A DNA stretch of 41,000 bases from Glandiceps talaboti (lineage: Eukaryota; Hemichordata; Enteropneusta; Spengelidae). The notes beneath the pieces are model-generated. The model was not told the DNA's origin. It saw only the letters and a list, made by a program, of their open reading frames with translations, and did no database searches. Location of the stretch: assembly GCF_964340395.1 (NCBI RefSeq), contig NC_135559.1:9150259-9191258 (forward strand). Direction: 5' to 3'. Below are positions 25,920 to 40,204 of the stretch, piece after piece. A program made the position numbers and the translations under genes. Position 1 is the stretch's first letter. Each line of letters starts with the position of its first letter.

Positions 25920-26361
25920 AAAGGGAAGAAGTTCGTTTTGTGTGCCATGGTTTCTCCGAATCAAGGAAATAAGTTAAGAAAATATTAAGCTGGAGTCAGA
26001 ATTTACGACGGGGGAGGGAAATTATTTTGGTAAAAAAAGCCCACTCCCCTCGCTATCAAAATGTTCATACCACCACCAATATGGACATGTAGGAAGTCAT
26101 TTAATGGCATTAAATGTCAAACCATACACATTATTAAAAGCCATAGAGTACTTGAAACTAGTCTTCAATACACCAATACATTGTTATACAACTGTGGCTA
26201 TATTACCTACACTTTAACTCACCTATTCAGAGATATTTTGGCACATACACACATTTGCTTGGCTATTGACTGCCTCATAATTAAATGTATGGTAGGTAAA
26301 TGAAGATTCAATTTTGCAACCTATAATTTAAACGACTGGTTGAATGACAGACAGGCAGACT

Positions 26362-26435
<74 letters not shown>

Positions 26436-27333
26436 GAAACAACATTAAGCTAAAATGAATAGGTAGATAATGTGATTAATATAGAAACCAGATTCGCAAA
26501 AAAGAAGCTAAAGACCGACATAAAGAACCCCTTTAAATAAAAGTCAAAATCATTAAGGAATATAAAATGAAATAAAATCGAAATATCAGGAAAATAGCAA
26601 TGTATTTAAAGAAGAAAGGAAACAGTGTGATAGGCAAGAACAGCAAAAAAAATAGAAAAAAAGTTTTGACAGATTGATTCCCATTCTAAAACTGGCAATG
26701 CCATCAATAGAATGTACACCTAAAGTTTGTATTAGTAAGTATTCAGAATATGTATGAAAATGTCATTACTTCCTAACTCACATTGACGATTACTTATCTT
26801 TTACTTGTATTCAATCATAGAGGAGACACTCTGACGACATTGACTAGTAATAGAACACCGTGATGTGAACACATGTGCGTACACAGCACTACCATAGTTG
26901 TACACACACGGCAAATTTTAGACAATAAATGGAAGAAGGAATTGAACTACTTCGAGATAGGGACTGGTTTCAGAATTAACTGCATTGCCATCTCGATCTG
27001 GGAAGTAAACCGGTGAACCCATACATTTTGGTCTATTGCTAGTGCTCGTTTGTTCTCAATACAAAAATGAAAGAAGTGTACGAAAAGTAAGGGTGTCTAA
27101 ATGTTCACTACATTGTTACAGAGAACGAGTAGAGACATTACAATCACGTTCAGTTGTAAATTAACCAGGATATAGAAATCTCCACCGAAACGGTGTAATA
27201 TCCTGACGATGTGACACAAGTCCTCGTAGTAAACACAATACAAGTGGGAAAGACGAAATATATCGTCATCAAAGTGTCGTTAAACAAGACAGATTGATTA
27301 AAGTCTACATCATGCTAAAAGTGTTTTACTCAC
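25920..27333. other. Upstream region of lectin 1, no coding gene seen
   Basis: Apart from the CAGA repeat there is no gene. Small open frames (for example 26061-26303) lack motifs and are not supported by the pattern of differences between units. Confidence 0.5.
26341..26434. repeat. (CAGA)n microsatellite
   Basis: CAGA repeat upstream of lectin 1; shorter in unit 2 (35296-35336). Confidence 0.95.
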
Positions 27334-27403
27334 CTAACTCAATTCCGTCTATCTTCTCTTTGATGTAATGTATAACAGTTACTTCTGAAGTCACAGGGAG
27401 GTT
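27334..27403 (-). other. Possible distal alternative first exon of lectin 1
   Basis: On the minus strand a TATA-like CTAAATATAG (27428-27437) lies about 30 bp before a segment that ends GGAATTGAGTTAG at a perfect donor GTGAGT (27328-27333). The segment has no ATG. It could splice to the acceptor of the signal-peptide exon as an alternative promoter. Confidence 0.3.
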
Positions 27404-27439
27404 GTGTAATGTGGTGAAATTAGGGCTCTATATTTAGTT

Positions 27440-28160
27440 CTTGGCATCGGGGGACATCATCTTTGACATCTCAGTTTGCAGTTGTGAAGTCGCTTTGAGC
27501 CACAAACTCATAGTAATCACGCTTCGTTAATATTATACTTCCAGGATAGTGAAGCATCCCCCCTGCCTTAAATCTCTTTATGCTGTGTTCATTCCAAAAA
27601 GCTGAATAGCGTGCTGGACGCAATATGGCCATCGCATCAGATTTTGTTTGACTTTTTCCGATTTCTAAAAGATTGGCGTTTCTAAAAGATGGGTAACGCA
27701 TATTCATTTGTTCAGAAGAGATAATCAGCCTATACTACCATAGACAAATAAAATATGGTTACAGTAGTGCCGAAGCTAAAATTGAATGATTCTGTCGCTT
27801 TTCAGATTTCCAGTATAATTTCTGAAATGTGTGGATTATATTTGGACAAAGCATAAACTACGTATCAAATGCTCGCACTTTATAGAACTTTAGTAAAACT
27901 ATGTGGTTCAATATTTGCCACAGATAATGCCATCTAACTTATGTTTGTAACAGAAAGATGAGTCCTCAGGAGGTGTGGCTAAGTGTACTGATATAACACT
28001 TCCAAGATACGGCATCAAGTCTTTTCCTCGCCCCCTATATATATCCATCTCTTTTATTTCTGTTTTATAATACTATCACTGTGACAGTTAAACGATCACA
28101 TCACTTGACACAATCTCTTAATGAACACCTTTCAATCTGCTTAGAGACCACAGCACCAGA
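27440..28160. other. Stretch upstream of lectin 1, no supported gene
   Basis: A 78-codon minus-strand frame (27471-27707) is open in both units, but a cluster of amino-acid changing differences argues against selection on it. A short TATATATA tract lies near 28037. Confidence 0.4.
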
Positions 28161-28164
28161 CTTC

Positions 28165-28695
28165 ACTCCTGAAAATAGTAAATGATTTTCTGACTTCCTT
28201 GGACCACTGTAAACTTTACATGCTCACTCTTTTAGAACTATCAGCAGCATTCGACACATTGGATCATGACATCCTCTCTTGCATCAACTTCATTGGTCAC
28301 CTATTAGTTCTCGTATTCATTGCCAATTTTCATATATCTGCTTAAATTCAGTTGTGGGTTCTAGGCCATAATACCTCTTAATCTGCTTAAAATCTGATGT
28401 GGCTAAATGCTTTATTTACCTCTATTTCCATCATTTTGTGACGTTTGTTTTTGTTTCGAGTGATATGCCGCCTTCACAGCCGCTTTCACCACATCAGATT
28501 TTAATCAGATTGCAATACCTCTCTGACCTTCTTCATCGATATACTTCACAACGACTACGCCATCACTCCTCTTATTTTCGTCTTCTTTGTGTTCCAAGGG
28601 TATCTCCAAAGACCATGGAACAATCTTCTTTTCGATCTACGCATTCGCATCGAAACAACGGTAAAAGTAATCAGCAAATACTTAAAACATTATTT
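28165..28695 (+). pseudogene. Decayed CR1/L2-like reverse-transcriptase remnant, unit 1
   Basis: The first part reads NDFLTSLDHCKLYMLTLLEL followed by SAAFDTLDHDIL, the palm motif A region of a LINE polymerase. After an internal deletion of the YADD region, the C-terminal part reads YLSDLLHRYTSQRLRHHSS and VPRVSPKTME. A frame shift then leads to WNNLLFDLRI. Stops and frame shifts rule out function. The same remnant is in unit 2, so it predates the segmental duplication. Confidence 0.75.
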
Positions 28696-28739
28696 TTAAA
28701 ACGTTAGTGGTTATTATCACCGGTGAATTGTGAATATGC

Positions 28740-29022
28740 ATCTGTGTAACTCTCCCTTCCAATCCTCCATACCTTTCCCGATCTTTTTTCACCTCTATAT
28801 CCATCTCTTTCCCATCCGTTTTCCATGTTAGCACCCAGCCCCCATTCTCCAAATCAGTCTCTCTCTACTGTCTGCCTGTCTATGTATCTGTCTGTCTGTC
28901 TGTCTGTCTGTGTGTGTTGAGACAAGGAGTATGTTTCTACTCACTAATCAAATCATAAAATTGTAAAATAAGGAAAAATTCTATGGAATGACGCAATCCT
29001 GTTTTTCTTTAGGTATCCATCT
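28740..29022 (+). repeat. Pyrimidine-rich block, (CTGT)n and conserved motif, unit 1 first copy
   Basis: A C/T-rich strand leads into a CTGT tract and then GACAAGGAGTATGTTTCTAC TCACTAATCAAATCAT (28921-28956). The same order occurs at 30070-30319, 37640-38010 and 38395-38980. Confidence 0.65.
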
Positions 29023-29740
29023 GCTATTGTTACAAGCAGAGGTTACAAGTATATAATTGTATTATAAACAAACAGTTATTGTATCTAGGCTACCCGACCG
29101 TGTGAGGTCTAATTGATTAATAGAGATAGTAATACGAGCTAGGCCATGTTATTACTTGTAAGTGAATGTTTCAAGTGTCACTACAAGTGATAAATCACAA
29201 CTTTTAATGAATTCAACTATAATGCAAAAGAGTATTTCCAAAACTGTTTATCTCTGAATTAAATTAACTGTAGTTCATAAACACTTCCTATATAAGGAAA
29301 AGAATTGAAGTTTACTGTAAACATGTTATTTATTAACCATATTTGTATTACGGAATGAATCTTTGAATTTGAATAAAATGTGAATGTAGGGTGTATGCGA
29401 AAGGCCAACGGATACGGGAGAGATCTTGCGGGGCGGAGGAGAGCAACACGTCTGGATTACGGTGACTGATCTGCGTCGTAGTAGGAATACTACGGAGAAC
29501 TAATTGTTTCTATCTAGTTTGAACTGCTGTAAGTGAAGGAAAACGAATCTAAAGCTCTAGTATTGTTGGTTTAAGCATACATCTTCTTCACCAAAAGTAA
29601 TATTTTGTGTGCTTTTGAGTTTATTCACTGAATACGTATCCTGAGATTCTGGTACCTCTGAGATTGACTGTGTGTGTCTGAAGTTACAACTTGAATTTGG
29701 TCAATAGCTGACACCACCAAAGACAAGTCGGTAACGCTAT
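29023..29740 (+). mobile_element. LTR-like insertion (probable solo LTR) with 5-bp TSD GCTAT
   Basis: A 708-bp segment (29028-29735) starting TGTTAC and ending GGTAAC is bordered on both sides by GCTAT (29023-29027 and 29736-29740). Unit 2 has continuous sequence with a single GTTAT at this point (38086-38090), so it shows the empty site. On the plus strand the insert has TATATAAG (29289-29296) and AATAAA (29372-29377) in promoter and poly(A) order. No coding region is present. Short inverted ends, 5-bp duplication and length suit a solo LTR, although the last base is not the usual A. Confidence 0.7.
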
Positions 29741-30319
29741 CAAAGGATAAGTAACTGACTTCAAACATCGAAACCGAAATATTCATTATAAATTATTCTT
29801 TGCCACCACAATATGAAAGGATTGTTGCGATTCAATTAGTATGAATTCAGTTGATCCAAACACACAAACATATAGTACAATAGTTTTAATATTCCTATCG
29901 CCGTCTATATCTTACCTTTACAATATCGTGCATTATTTTCTCTATTTGTAATTCCTTTCTAAATAAAATTTAAAACTAAAAATTGGTAACCGAAAGAAGT
30001 TGACAGTATTATCGAATATTTGAAATGTTTGTCATACAAAATAAGTGTGATTGTTGATGGATGTGACTGTGCATGACTTTGACTCTCCCTACTCCATCCC
30101 TGCCATTTCTCTCCCTTTTTATTCCATCATTTATGAATGTAAATGTGAAAGTGTTTGGTTCTCCATCTTCATCCCTTTCTCCCCTCTCTTCCATAGCAAT
30201 CTCTTTTACTTCACTCCAATATTCGTTCCTATGTATATGTGTGTCTCGCTGTCTGTCGGTGCATATATCTTTCTCTCTTTAGACAAGGAGTATAGGTTTC
30301 TACTCACTAATCAAATCAT
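29741..30319 (+). repeat. Second copy of the pyrimidine/CTGT block, unit 1
   Basis: Homologous to 38095-38980 in unit 2; the motif AGACAAGGAGTATAGGTTTC lies at 30281-30300. Open frames on the C/T-rich strand are low complexity and rejected as genes. Confidence 0.6.
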
Positions 30320-30608
30320 ACCAATATTCGTTTCTATGTATGTGTGGCCCCTCTCCCAATCCCCCATTTCTTCCCCCCCACCCCCACCGACTCATTTTCA
30401 CCTTTTTTGGAGTCTTTTCAAAGTCCTTTTTTCATCTCCTCTCCCACTTTCAAGCCCTAATATGCCTTTATCATTGGGATCACCATGTCATGAACATTCC
30501 TTCATCTACACATCCCAAAGAAATCAAAATCAAATTTCAGGCCAATCTGTCCATTAGTTTTGCAGTTTAAGTTTATTTTCCAAAAACGGTGCAATCATTT
30601 TCCATCAA
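30320..30608. other. Right edge of unit 1, no gene seen
   Basis: C-rich tract near 30361-30385, then CTTTCAAGCCCTAATAT, shared with unit 2 up to about 38670. The duplication junction lies near 30608. Confidence 0.5.
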
Positions 30609-30666
30609 CACACCCTTATTTCTTTTAATTTAAGTCGTTTACACATACACACCCACATGCACATAC

Positions 30667-30805
30667 GTACGTACATACATACATACATACATACATACAT
30701 ACATACATACATACATGCATACATGCAGGCAGGCAGGCAGGCAGGCATACATACATACATACATACATACATACATACATACATACATAGTCATACATAC
30801 ATACT
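30667..30805. repeat. (CATA)n with a short (GGCA)n block
   Basis: Left-edge microsatellite of unit 2. Confidence 0.95.
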
Positions 30806-31027
30806 CGGGTAGATAGACAGAGAGACTGACGGACATGTGGACAACTAACTTGAAAGTTTTAGCTGATTACTGCTGAATTTAATTTTTTATTATGTACTAG
30901 AATTCTGACCCTTTCCACTGACAGTTGTTAAACAAAGTCCTGGTGACTAGTCTTGCATTAAAATGCAGCTAGAATGTGAAATAAAACTCTAAAATAATAT
31001 GCCATTCTTTTTTCTTTAATGCCATGT

Positions 31028-31033
31028 TTTATT
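31028..31033 (-). terminator. Poly(A) signal of lectin gene 2
   Basis: AATAAA on the minus strand about 150 bp after the stop, aligned with the signals in units 1 and 3. Confidence 0.6.
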
Positions 31034-31183
31034 TCTTACCTACTCACTACGCAGAAAAATTACAGTCTAGATAATCGAACCATGGTAGAATGACATAGTT
31101 GTCGGCCTTTAATTTAGTACAGCAAAATATATTGAGTCGTTGCTAATAACATTGATCCAATTCGCTAACCATCATCTCATGTC

Positions 31184-34567
<3,384 letters not shown>

Positions 34568-34756
34568 ATTATGGTATTTTCCTGGAATACAAAGATATTC
34601 AAGATATAGATTTGTGTAATTTTATTTCGAACTAAACTATCTGATCAAAGAAATATCAATTATATATAGTCACTCGCATTACGACATTTCATTTCATATC
34701 AAAAGACATATTCGCCAAAAATCTTTGAATTACTTGTTAAGACAAAGACATCGTAC

Positions 34757-34812
34757 CTGGTCATCAGTGATTGATTTTATCCAGCGACAGTGTGCTGACA
34801 GGTAAATCTTGA
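34757..34812 (-). other. Lectin 2, non-coding first exon
   Basis: Counterpart of 25812-25866 with donor CCAG/GTACGA; the start site is inferred. Confidence 0.5.
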
Positions 34813-34835
34813 ACGAATAGTAAGTTTGACTCGCC

Positions 34836-34843
34836 TATATATT
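34836..34843 (-). promoter_or_regulatory. TATA box, proximal promoter of lectin 2
   Basis: AATATATAG on the minus strand at the expected spacing; 1 bp has been lost between the box and the exon relative to copy 1. Confidence 0.55.
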
Positions 34844-34869
34844 GATATCTTATTTACTAATATAAAGGG

Positions 34870-35300
34870 AAGAAGTTCGTTTTGTGTGCCATGGTTTCTC
34901 CGAATCAAGGAAATAAGTTACGAAAATATTAAGCTGGAGTCAGAATTTACGACGGGGGAGGGAAATTATTTTGGTAAAAAAAGCCCACTCCCCTCGCTAT
35001 CAAAATGTTCATACCACCACCAATATGGACATGTAGGAAGTCATTTAATGGCATTAAATGTCAAACCATACACATTATTAAAAGCCATAGAGTACTTGCA
35101 ACTAGTCTTCAATACACCAATACATTGTTATACAACTGTGGCTATATTACCTACACTTTAACTCACCTATTCAGAGATATTTTGGCACATACACACATTT
35201 GCTTGGCTATTGACTGCCTCATAATTAAATGTATGGTAGGTAAATGAAGACTCAATTTTGCAACCTATAAGGTAAACGACTGGTTGAATGACACACAGGC

Positions 35301-35336
<36 letters not shown>

Positions 35337-36247
35337 TAAAAGAAAGGAGAGAGAAAAAACATTATACTAAAATGAATAGGTAGATAATGTAGATATAATA
35401 ATAGAGAAACCAGATTCGCAAAAAAGAAGCTAAAGACCAACATAAAGAACCCCTTTAAATCAAGTCAAAATCATTAAGGAATATAAAATGAAATAAAATC
35501 GAAATATCAGAAAAATAGCAATGTATTTAAAGAAGAAAGGAAACAGTGTGATAGGCAAGAACAGCAAAAAAATAGAAAAAAAAGTTTTGACAGATTGATT
35601 CCCATTCTAAAACTGGCAATGCCATCGATAGAATGTACACCTAAAGTTTGTATTAGTAAGTATTCAGAATATGTATGAAAATGTCATTACTTCCTAACTC
35701 ACATTGACGATTACTTATCTTTTACTTGTATTCAATCATAGAGGAGACACTCTGACGACATTGACTAGTAATAGAACACCGTGATGTGAACACATGTGCG
35801 TACACAGCACTACCACTACACACGGCAAATTTTAGACAATAAATGGAAGAAGGAATTGAACTACTTCGAGATAGGGACTGGTTTCAGAATTAACTGCATT
35901 GCCATCTCGATCTGGGAAGTAAACCGGTGAACCCATACATTTTGGTCTATTGCTAGTGCTCGTTTGTTCTCAATACAAAAATGAAAGAAGTGTACGAAAA
36001 GTAAGGGTGTCTAAATGTTCACTACATTGTTACAGAGAACGAGTAGAGACATTACAATCACGTTCAGTTGTAAATTAACCAGGATATAGAAATCTCCACC
36101 GAAACGGTGTAATATCCTGACGATGTGACACAAGTCCTCGTAGTAAACACAATACAAGTGGGAAAGACGAAATATATCGTCATCAAAGTGTCGTTAAACA
36201 AGACAGATTGATTAAAGTCTACATCATGCTAAAAGTGTTTTACTCAC
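34870..36247. other. Upstream region of lectin 2, no coding gene seen
   Basis: Homologous to 25920-27333, with a shorter CAGA tract (35296-35336). Frames here have no motifs. Confidence 0.5.
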
Positions 36248-36317
36248 CTAACTCAATTCCGTCTATCTTCTCTTTGATGTAATGTATAACAGTTACTTCT
36301 GAAGTCACAGGGAGGTT
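36248..36317 (-). other. Possible distal alternative first exon of lectin 2
   Basis: Same TATA-like CTAAATATAG (36342-36351) and GTGAGT donor as at 27334-27403. Confidence 0.3.
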
Positions 36318-37084
36318 GTGTAATGTGGTGAAATTAGGGCTCTATATTTAGTTCTTGGCATCGGGGGACATCATCTTTGACATCTCAGTTTGCAGTTGTG
36401 AAGTCGCTTTGAGCCACAAACTCATAGTAATCACGCTTCGTTAATATTATACTTCCAGGATAGTGAAGCATCCCCCCTGCCTTAAATCTCTTTATGCTGT
36501 GTTCATTCCAAAAAGCTGAATAGCGTGCTGGATGCAATATGGCCATTGCATAATAGTTTGTTTGACTTTTTCCGATTTCTAAAAGATTGGCGTTTCTAAA
36601 AGATGGGTAACGCATATTCATTTGTTCAGAAGAGATAATCAGCCTATACTATCATAGACAAATAAAATATGGTTACAGTAGTGCCGAAGCTAAAATTGAA
36701 TGATTCTGATACTTTTCAGATTTCCAGTATAATTTCTGAAATGTGTGGATTATATTTGGACAAAGCATAAACTACGTATCAAATGCTCGCACTTTATAGA
36801 ACTTTAGTAAAACTATGTGGTTCAATATTTGCCACAGATAATGCCATCTAACTTATGTTTGTAACAGAAAGATAAGTCCTGAGGAAGTGTGGCCAAGTCT
36901 ACTGATATAATACTTCCAGGATACTGCATCTTTTCCTCACCCTCTATATATACCCATCTCTTTTATTTCTGTTTTATAATACTATCACTGTGACAGTTAA
37001 ACGATCACATCACTTGACACAATCTCTTAATGAACCCCTTTCACATCTGCTTATACATCACAGTACTGAACTTCACTCCTAAAA

Positions 37085-37575
37085 ATAGTAGATAATCTTC
37101 TGACTTCCTTGGACAACTGTAAACTTTACATGCTCACTCTTTTAGACCTATCAGTAGCATTCGACACATTGGATCATGACATCCTCTCTTGCATCAACTT
37201 CATTGGTTACCTATTAGTTCTCGTATTCATTATAAAGTTTCATCTATTTGCTTCAATTCAGTTGTGGGTTCTAGGCCATAATAGCTCTTAATCTAATTAA
37301 AATCTGATGTGGTGAAAGCGGCTAAATGCTTTATTTACCTCTATTTCCATCGTTTTGTGACGTTTGTTTTTGTTCCGAGTGATCGCCGCCTGAACAGATT
37401 GCAATACCTCTCTGACCTTCTTCATCGATATCCTTCACAAAGACTACGCCATCACTCCTCTTATTTTCGTCTTCTTTGTGTTCCAAGGGTATCTACAAAG
37501 ACTGTGGAACAATCTTCCTTTTGATCTACGCATTCCCATCGAAACAATGGTAAAAGTAATCGGCAAAATGTAATA
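37085..37575 (+). pseudogene. Decayed CR1/L2-like reverse-transcriptase remnant, unit 2
   Basis: The motif A region reads DNCKLYMLTLLDLSVAFDTL followed by DHDILSCINF. An internal gap follows, then the C-terminal part YLSDLLHRYPSQRLRHHSS and LWNNLPFDLRI after a frame shift. It keeps VAFDTLDHD but lacks the catalytic YADD box. It is the counterpart of 28165-28695. Confidence 0.75.
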
Positions 37576-37639
37576 CTTAAAACATTATTAAAAACGTTAG
37601 TGGTTATTATCACTGGTGAATTGTGAATATACATGTGTG

Positions 37640-37842
37640 TAACTCTCCTCCCAATCGTCCATACCCTTCCTGTTCTTTTTTCACTTCAATATCCATTTCT
37701 TTCCCATCCGTTTTCCATCTTACCACTAAGCCCCCATTTCCCAAATCAGTCTCCCTCTACTGTCTGCCTGTCTATGTATCTGTTTATTTGTCTGTCTGTC
37801 TGTCTGACTGTCTGTCTGTCTGTCTGTCTGTCTCTTTCTTTA

Positions 37843-37895
<53 letters not shown>

Positions 37896-37914
37896 GTCTG
37901 TCTGTCTGTCTACC

Positions 37915-37950
<36 letters not shown>

Positions 37951-38392
37951 AATCTGTCTTCTTGAGCCTTTAGACAAGGAGTATAAGTTTCTACTCACTA
38001 ATCAAACCATAACAATTGTAAAATAAGGAAAGCTCCATGGAATGATGCATGCAATCCTCGTTTTTTTTTCTCTCGGTATCCATCTGTTATCAAAAGGATT
38101 AGTAACTGACTTCAAAAGATCGAACCCCTAATATTCATCATAACATACCCTTTGTGACCAGAATGTGAAAGGATTGTTGTGATTCAACTATTGAATTCAG
38201 TTAAAGCAAACAAAAAAACATATGGTACAGTAGTTTTAATATTACTATCTCTATCTGTATCTTACCTTTACCATATCATGCATTATTTTCTTTATTTTCT
38301 GTATTTCCTTTCTAATAAATTTAAAATTAAAAATTGGTAGCCCAAAGAAATTAACAGTATTATTGAATATTTGAAATGTTTGTCATACAAAT
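37640..38392 (+). repeat. Subtandem block A of unit 2 with (CTGT)n
   Basis: The order is a C/T-rich strand, a CTGT tract (37757-37955), the motif TAGACAAGGAGTATAAGTTT at 37971, TCCATGGAATGAT at 38033 and TAGTAACTGACTTCAAAAGA near 38100. The motif and the elements downstream recur 970-972 bp to the right in block B. Confidence 0.75.
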
Positions 38393-39165
38393 TTGACTCT
38401 CCCTACTCCATATCCTGCCATTTCTCTCCTTTTTACTCCATCATTTATGCATGTAAATGTGAAAGTGTTTGGTTCTCCATATTCCTCCCTTTCTCCCATC
38501 TCTTCCTTACCAATCTTTGTTACTTCACTCCAGCATTTGTTCCTATGTATGTGTATGTATGCGCCACTCCCAATTCCCATTTCTCCCCCCCCCCCTCATT
38601 TTCACCTCTTTTGGAGTCTTTTGAAAGTCCTTTTTTCATCTCCTCTCCCACTTTCAAGCCCTAATATACCTTTTATCAACATGATTGTATAATTCGTTGT
38701 ATCACTGAGTTGGTAACTCTGTTTGTCTGCCTGTCTTTATATTTTTCTGTCTGCTTTCCGGCATGATTGTCTGTCTGCATTTGTCCCTGCCTCTCCATGT
38801 TTATGTCTGTTTTGTGGCTTTCTGTCTGCCTTTGTCTGTCTGTCTGTCTATCTGTCTGTCTGTCGGTCTGTCTGCCTGTCTCTGTCTGTCTCGCTGTATG
38901 TCTGTCTCGCTGTCTGTCAGTACATGTATCCTTCTCTCTTTAGACAAGGAGTATAAGTTTCTACTCACTAATCAAATCATTAAATTGTAAAATGAATGAT
39001 AAATTCCATGGAATGATTCTATCCTCTCTTATTCTTTAGATATCCATCTGCCATCCAAAGAATTAGTAACTGACTTCAAAAGATCGAGGCCGAAATATTC
39101 ATCATAAATTACCCTTTGTTACCAGAATAGGAAAGGTTTGTTGTGATTCATAACAATGTAAATAT
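38393..39165 (+). repeat. Subtandem block B of unit 2 with (CTGT)n
   Basis: Diverged copy of block A. The motif TAGACAAGGAGTATAAGTTT lies at 38941, exactly 970 bp from its partner. Long frames on the C/T strand are low complexity. Confidence 0.75.
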
Positions 39166-39790
39166 TGTAAACCTGGAAAGGTTTACAGTGATGTAAAATT
39201 TACATATATTCAAATTATTATGATTGTATCCATTTGTCATTATTTATCATTCCCAAATTTTTTTATTAAACTTCCTAAAAAAGTTCAGTTTGGCAGTAAA
39301 AACTACGAACTATTTTTTTTGCCCTCAGAATGAAAAAACAAATGATATTTAGAATTATTTTTTATGTATTAATTTAAAATCATATTGTACCGGCTATCTT
39401 GAAAAATAAATGAAATGTTTAGTATTTCCAGAGTAATGATACGTTGGACATTTCTCTTCTGTTAGTTGTTATATGTAAGATACTCTATCATTGACTAATA
39501 ATGAAAGCATTTGGCTGATTTTTAGCTGGCATAGAGGGCATCATAACAGAAACTTAGAATATTATAGACATGACACATTAAGTTGTTTGTGGTTAACTTA
39601 AGACTAAAGATGATATCAACGCACCAACTGATGGTTTCATTATTAGGGTTCCGTGTTGGTGTTAATTTATTTAACTCTGCCTGATACCCTATGAGGGTGT
39701 AATTACATAGTGTTAGTCACTAAAGGGTTAACACTTTTTGGACACACGTATATTTGTGTGTTGATTGATTGAAAGAGAGAGATGCACACA
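39166..39790. other. Spacer between units 2 and 3, no gene seen
   Basis: Contains a small perfect palindrome GTAAACCTGGAAAGGTTTAC (39168-39187). Otherwise AT-rich, with no recognised feature. Confidence 0.45.
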
Positions 39791-39804
39791 TATATAATCA
39801 TCCA

Positions 39805-39872
39805 TACATACATACATACATACATACATACATACATACATACATACATACATACATACATACATACATACA
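39805..39872. repeat. (CATA)n microsatellite
   Basis: Left-edge tract of unit 3. Confidence 0.95.
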
Positions 39873-39990
39873 TAGTATTTGTTCAACAGTTGCTCAACAA
39901 AGTCTTATAGCTTTGTCTTGTGTTAAAATGTAGCTAGAATGTGTAAATAAAACTCTCTAAAATATGCCAATTATTTCTTTAATGCCATGT

Positions 39991-39996
39991 TTTATT
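39991..39996 (-). terminator. Poly(A) signal of lectin gene 3
   Basis: AATAAA on the minus strand at the same place as in units 1 and 2. Confidence 0.55.
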
Positions 39997-40157
39997 TCTT
40001 ACCTACTCACTACGCAGTGAAATTACAGTCTAGATAATTGAACCATGGTAAAATGACATAGTTATCGGCCTTTAATTTAGTACAGTAAAATATATTGAGT
40101 CGTTGCTAATAACTTAGTTTTGACATCGATTCAATTCGCCAACCATCATCTCATGTC

Positions 40158-40204
40158 TTATGGGCATTCCTCTATTCCTGATGGGACATCATTGCAGTGT
40201 GGGT
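40158..40204 (-). CDS. C-type lectin copy 3, last coding exon (gene runs off the window)
   Basis: The acceptor TTTCACACAG leads to AC plus the tail PHCNDVPSGIEECP and TAA, in the same frame as copies 1 and 2. The next exon upstream is expected about 835 bp to the right of 40204, just beyond the window, so the gene cannot be judged complete. The tail combines the SGIEE of copy 1 with the stop of copy 2. Confidence 0.75.

Noticed and set aside
26061-26303. 80-codon plus-strand frame upstream of lectin 1, repeated at 35005-35247
   Set aside because: It lies in the intergenic region opposite to the gene, with no motif; its presence in both units follows from the recent duplication.
27471-27707. 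78-codon minus-strand frame open in both units
   Set aside because: Differences between units are clustered and change residues (KSD to NYY, R to H), and no domain is recognised.
30051-30557. 168-codon plus-strand frame
   Set aside because: Low-complexity serine/proline/phenylalanine translation of a C/T-rich strand; the counterpart in unit 2 is not kept in frame.
37623-37973. Frames rich in CLSV repeats
   Set aside because: Translation of the CTGT microsatellite.
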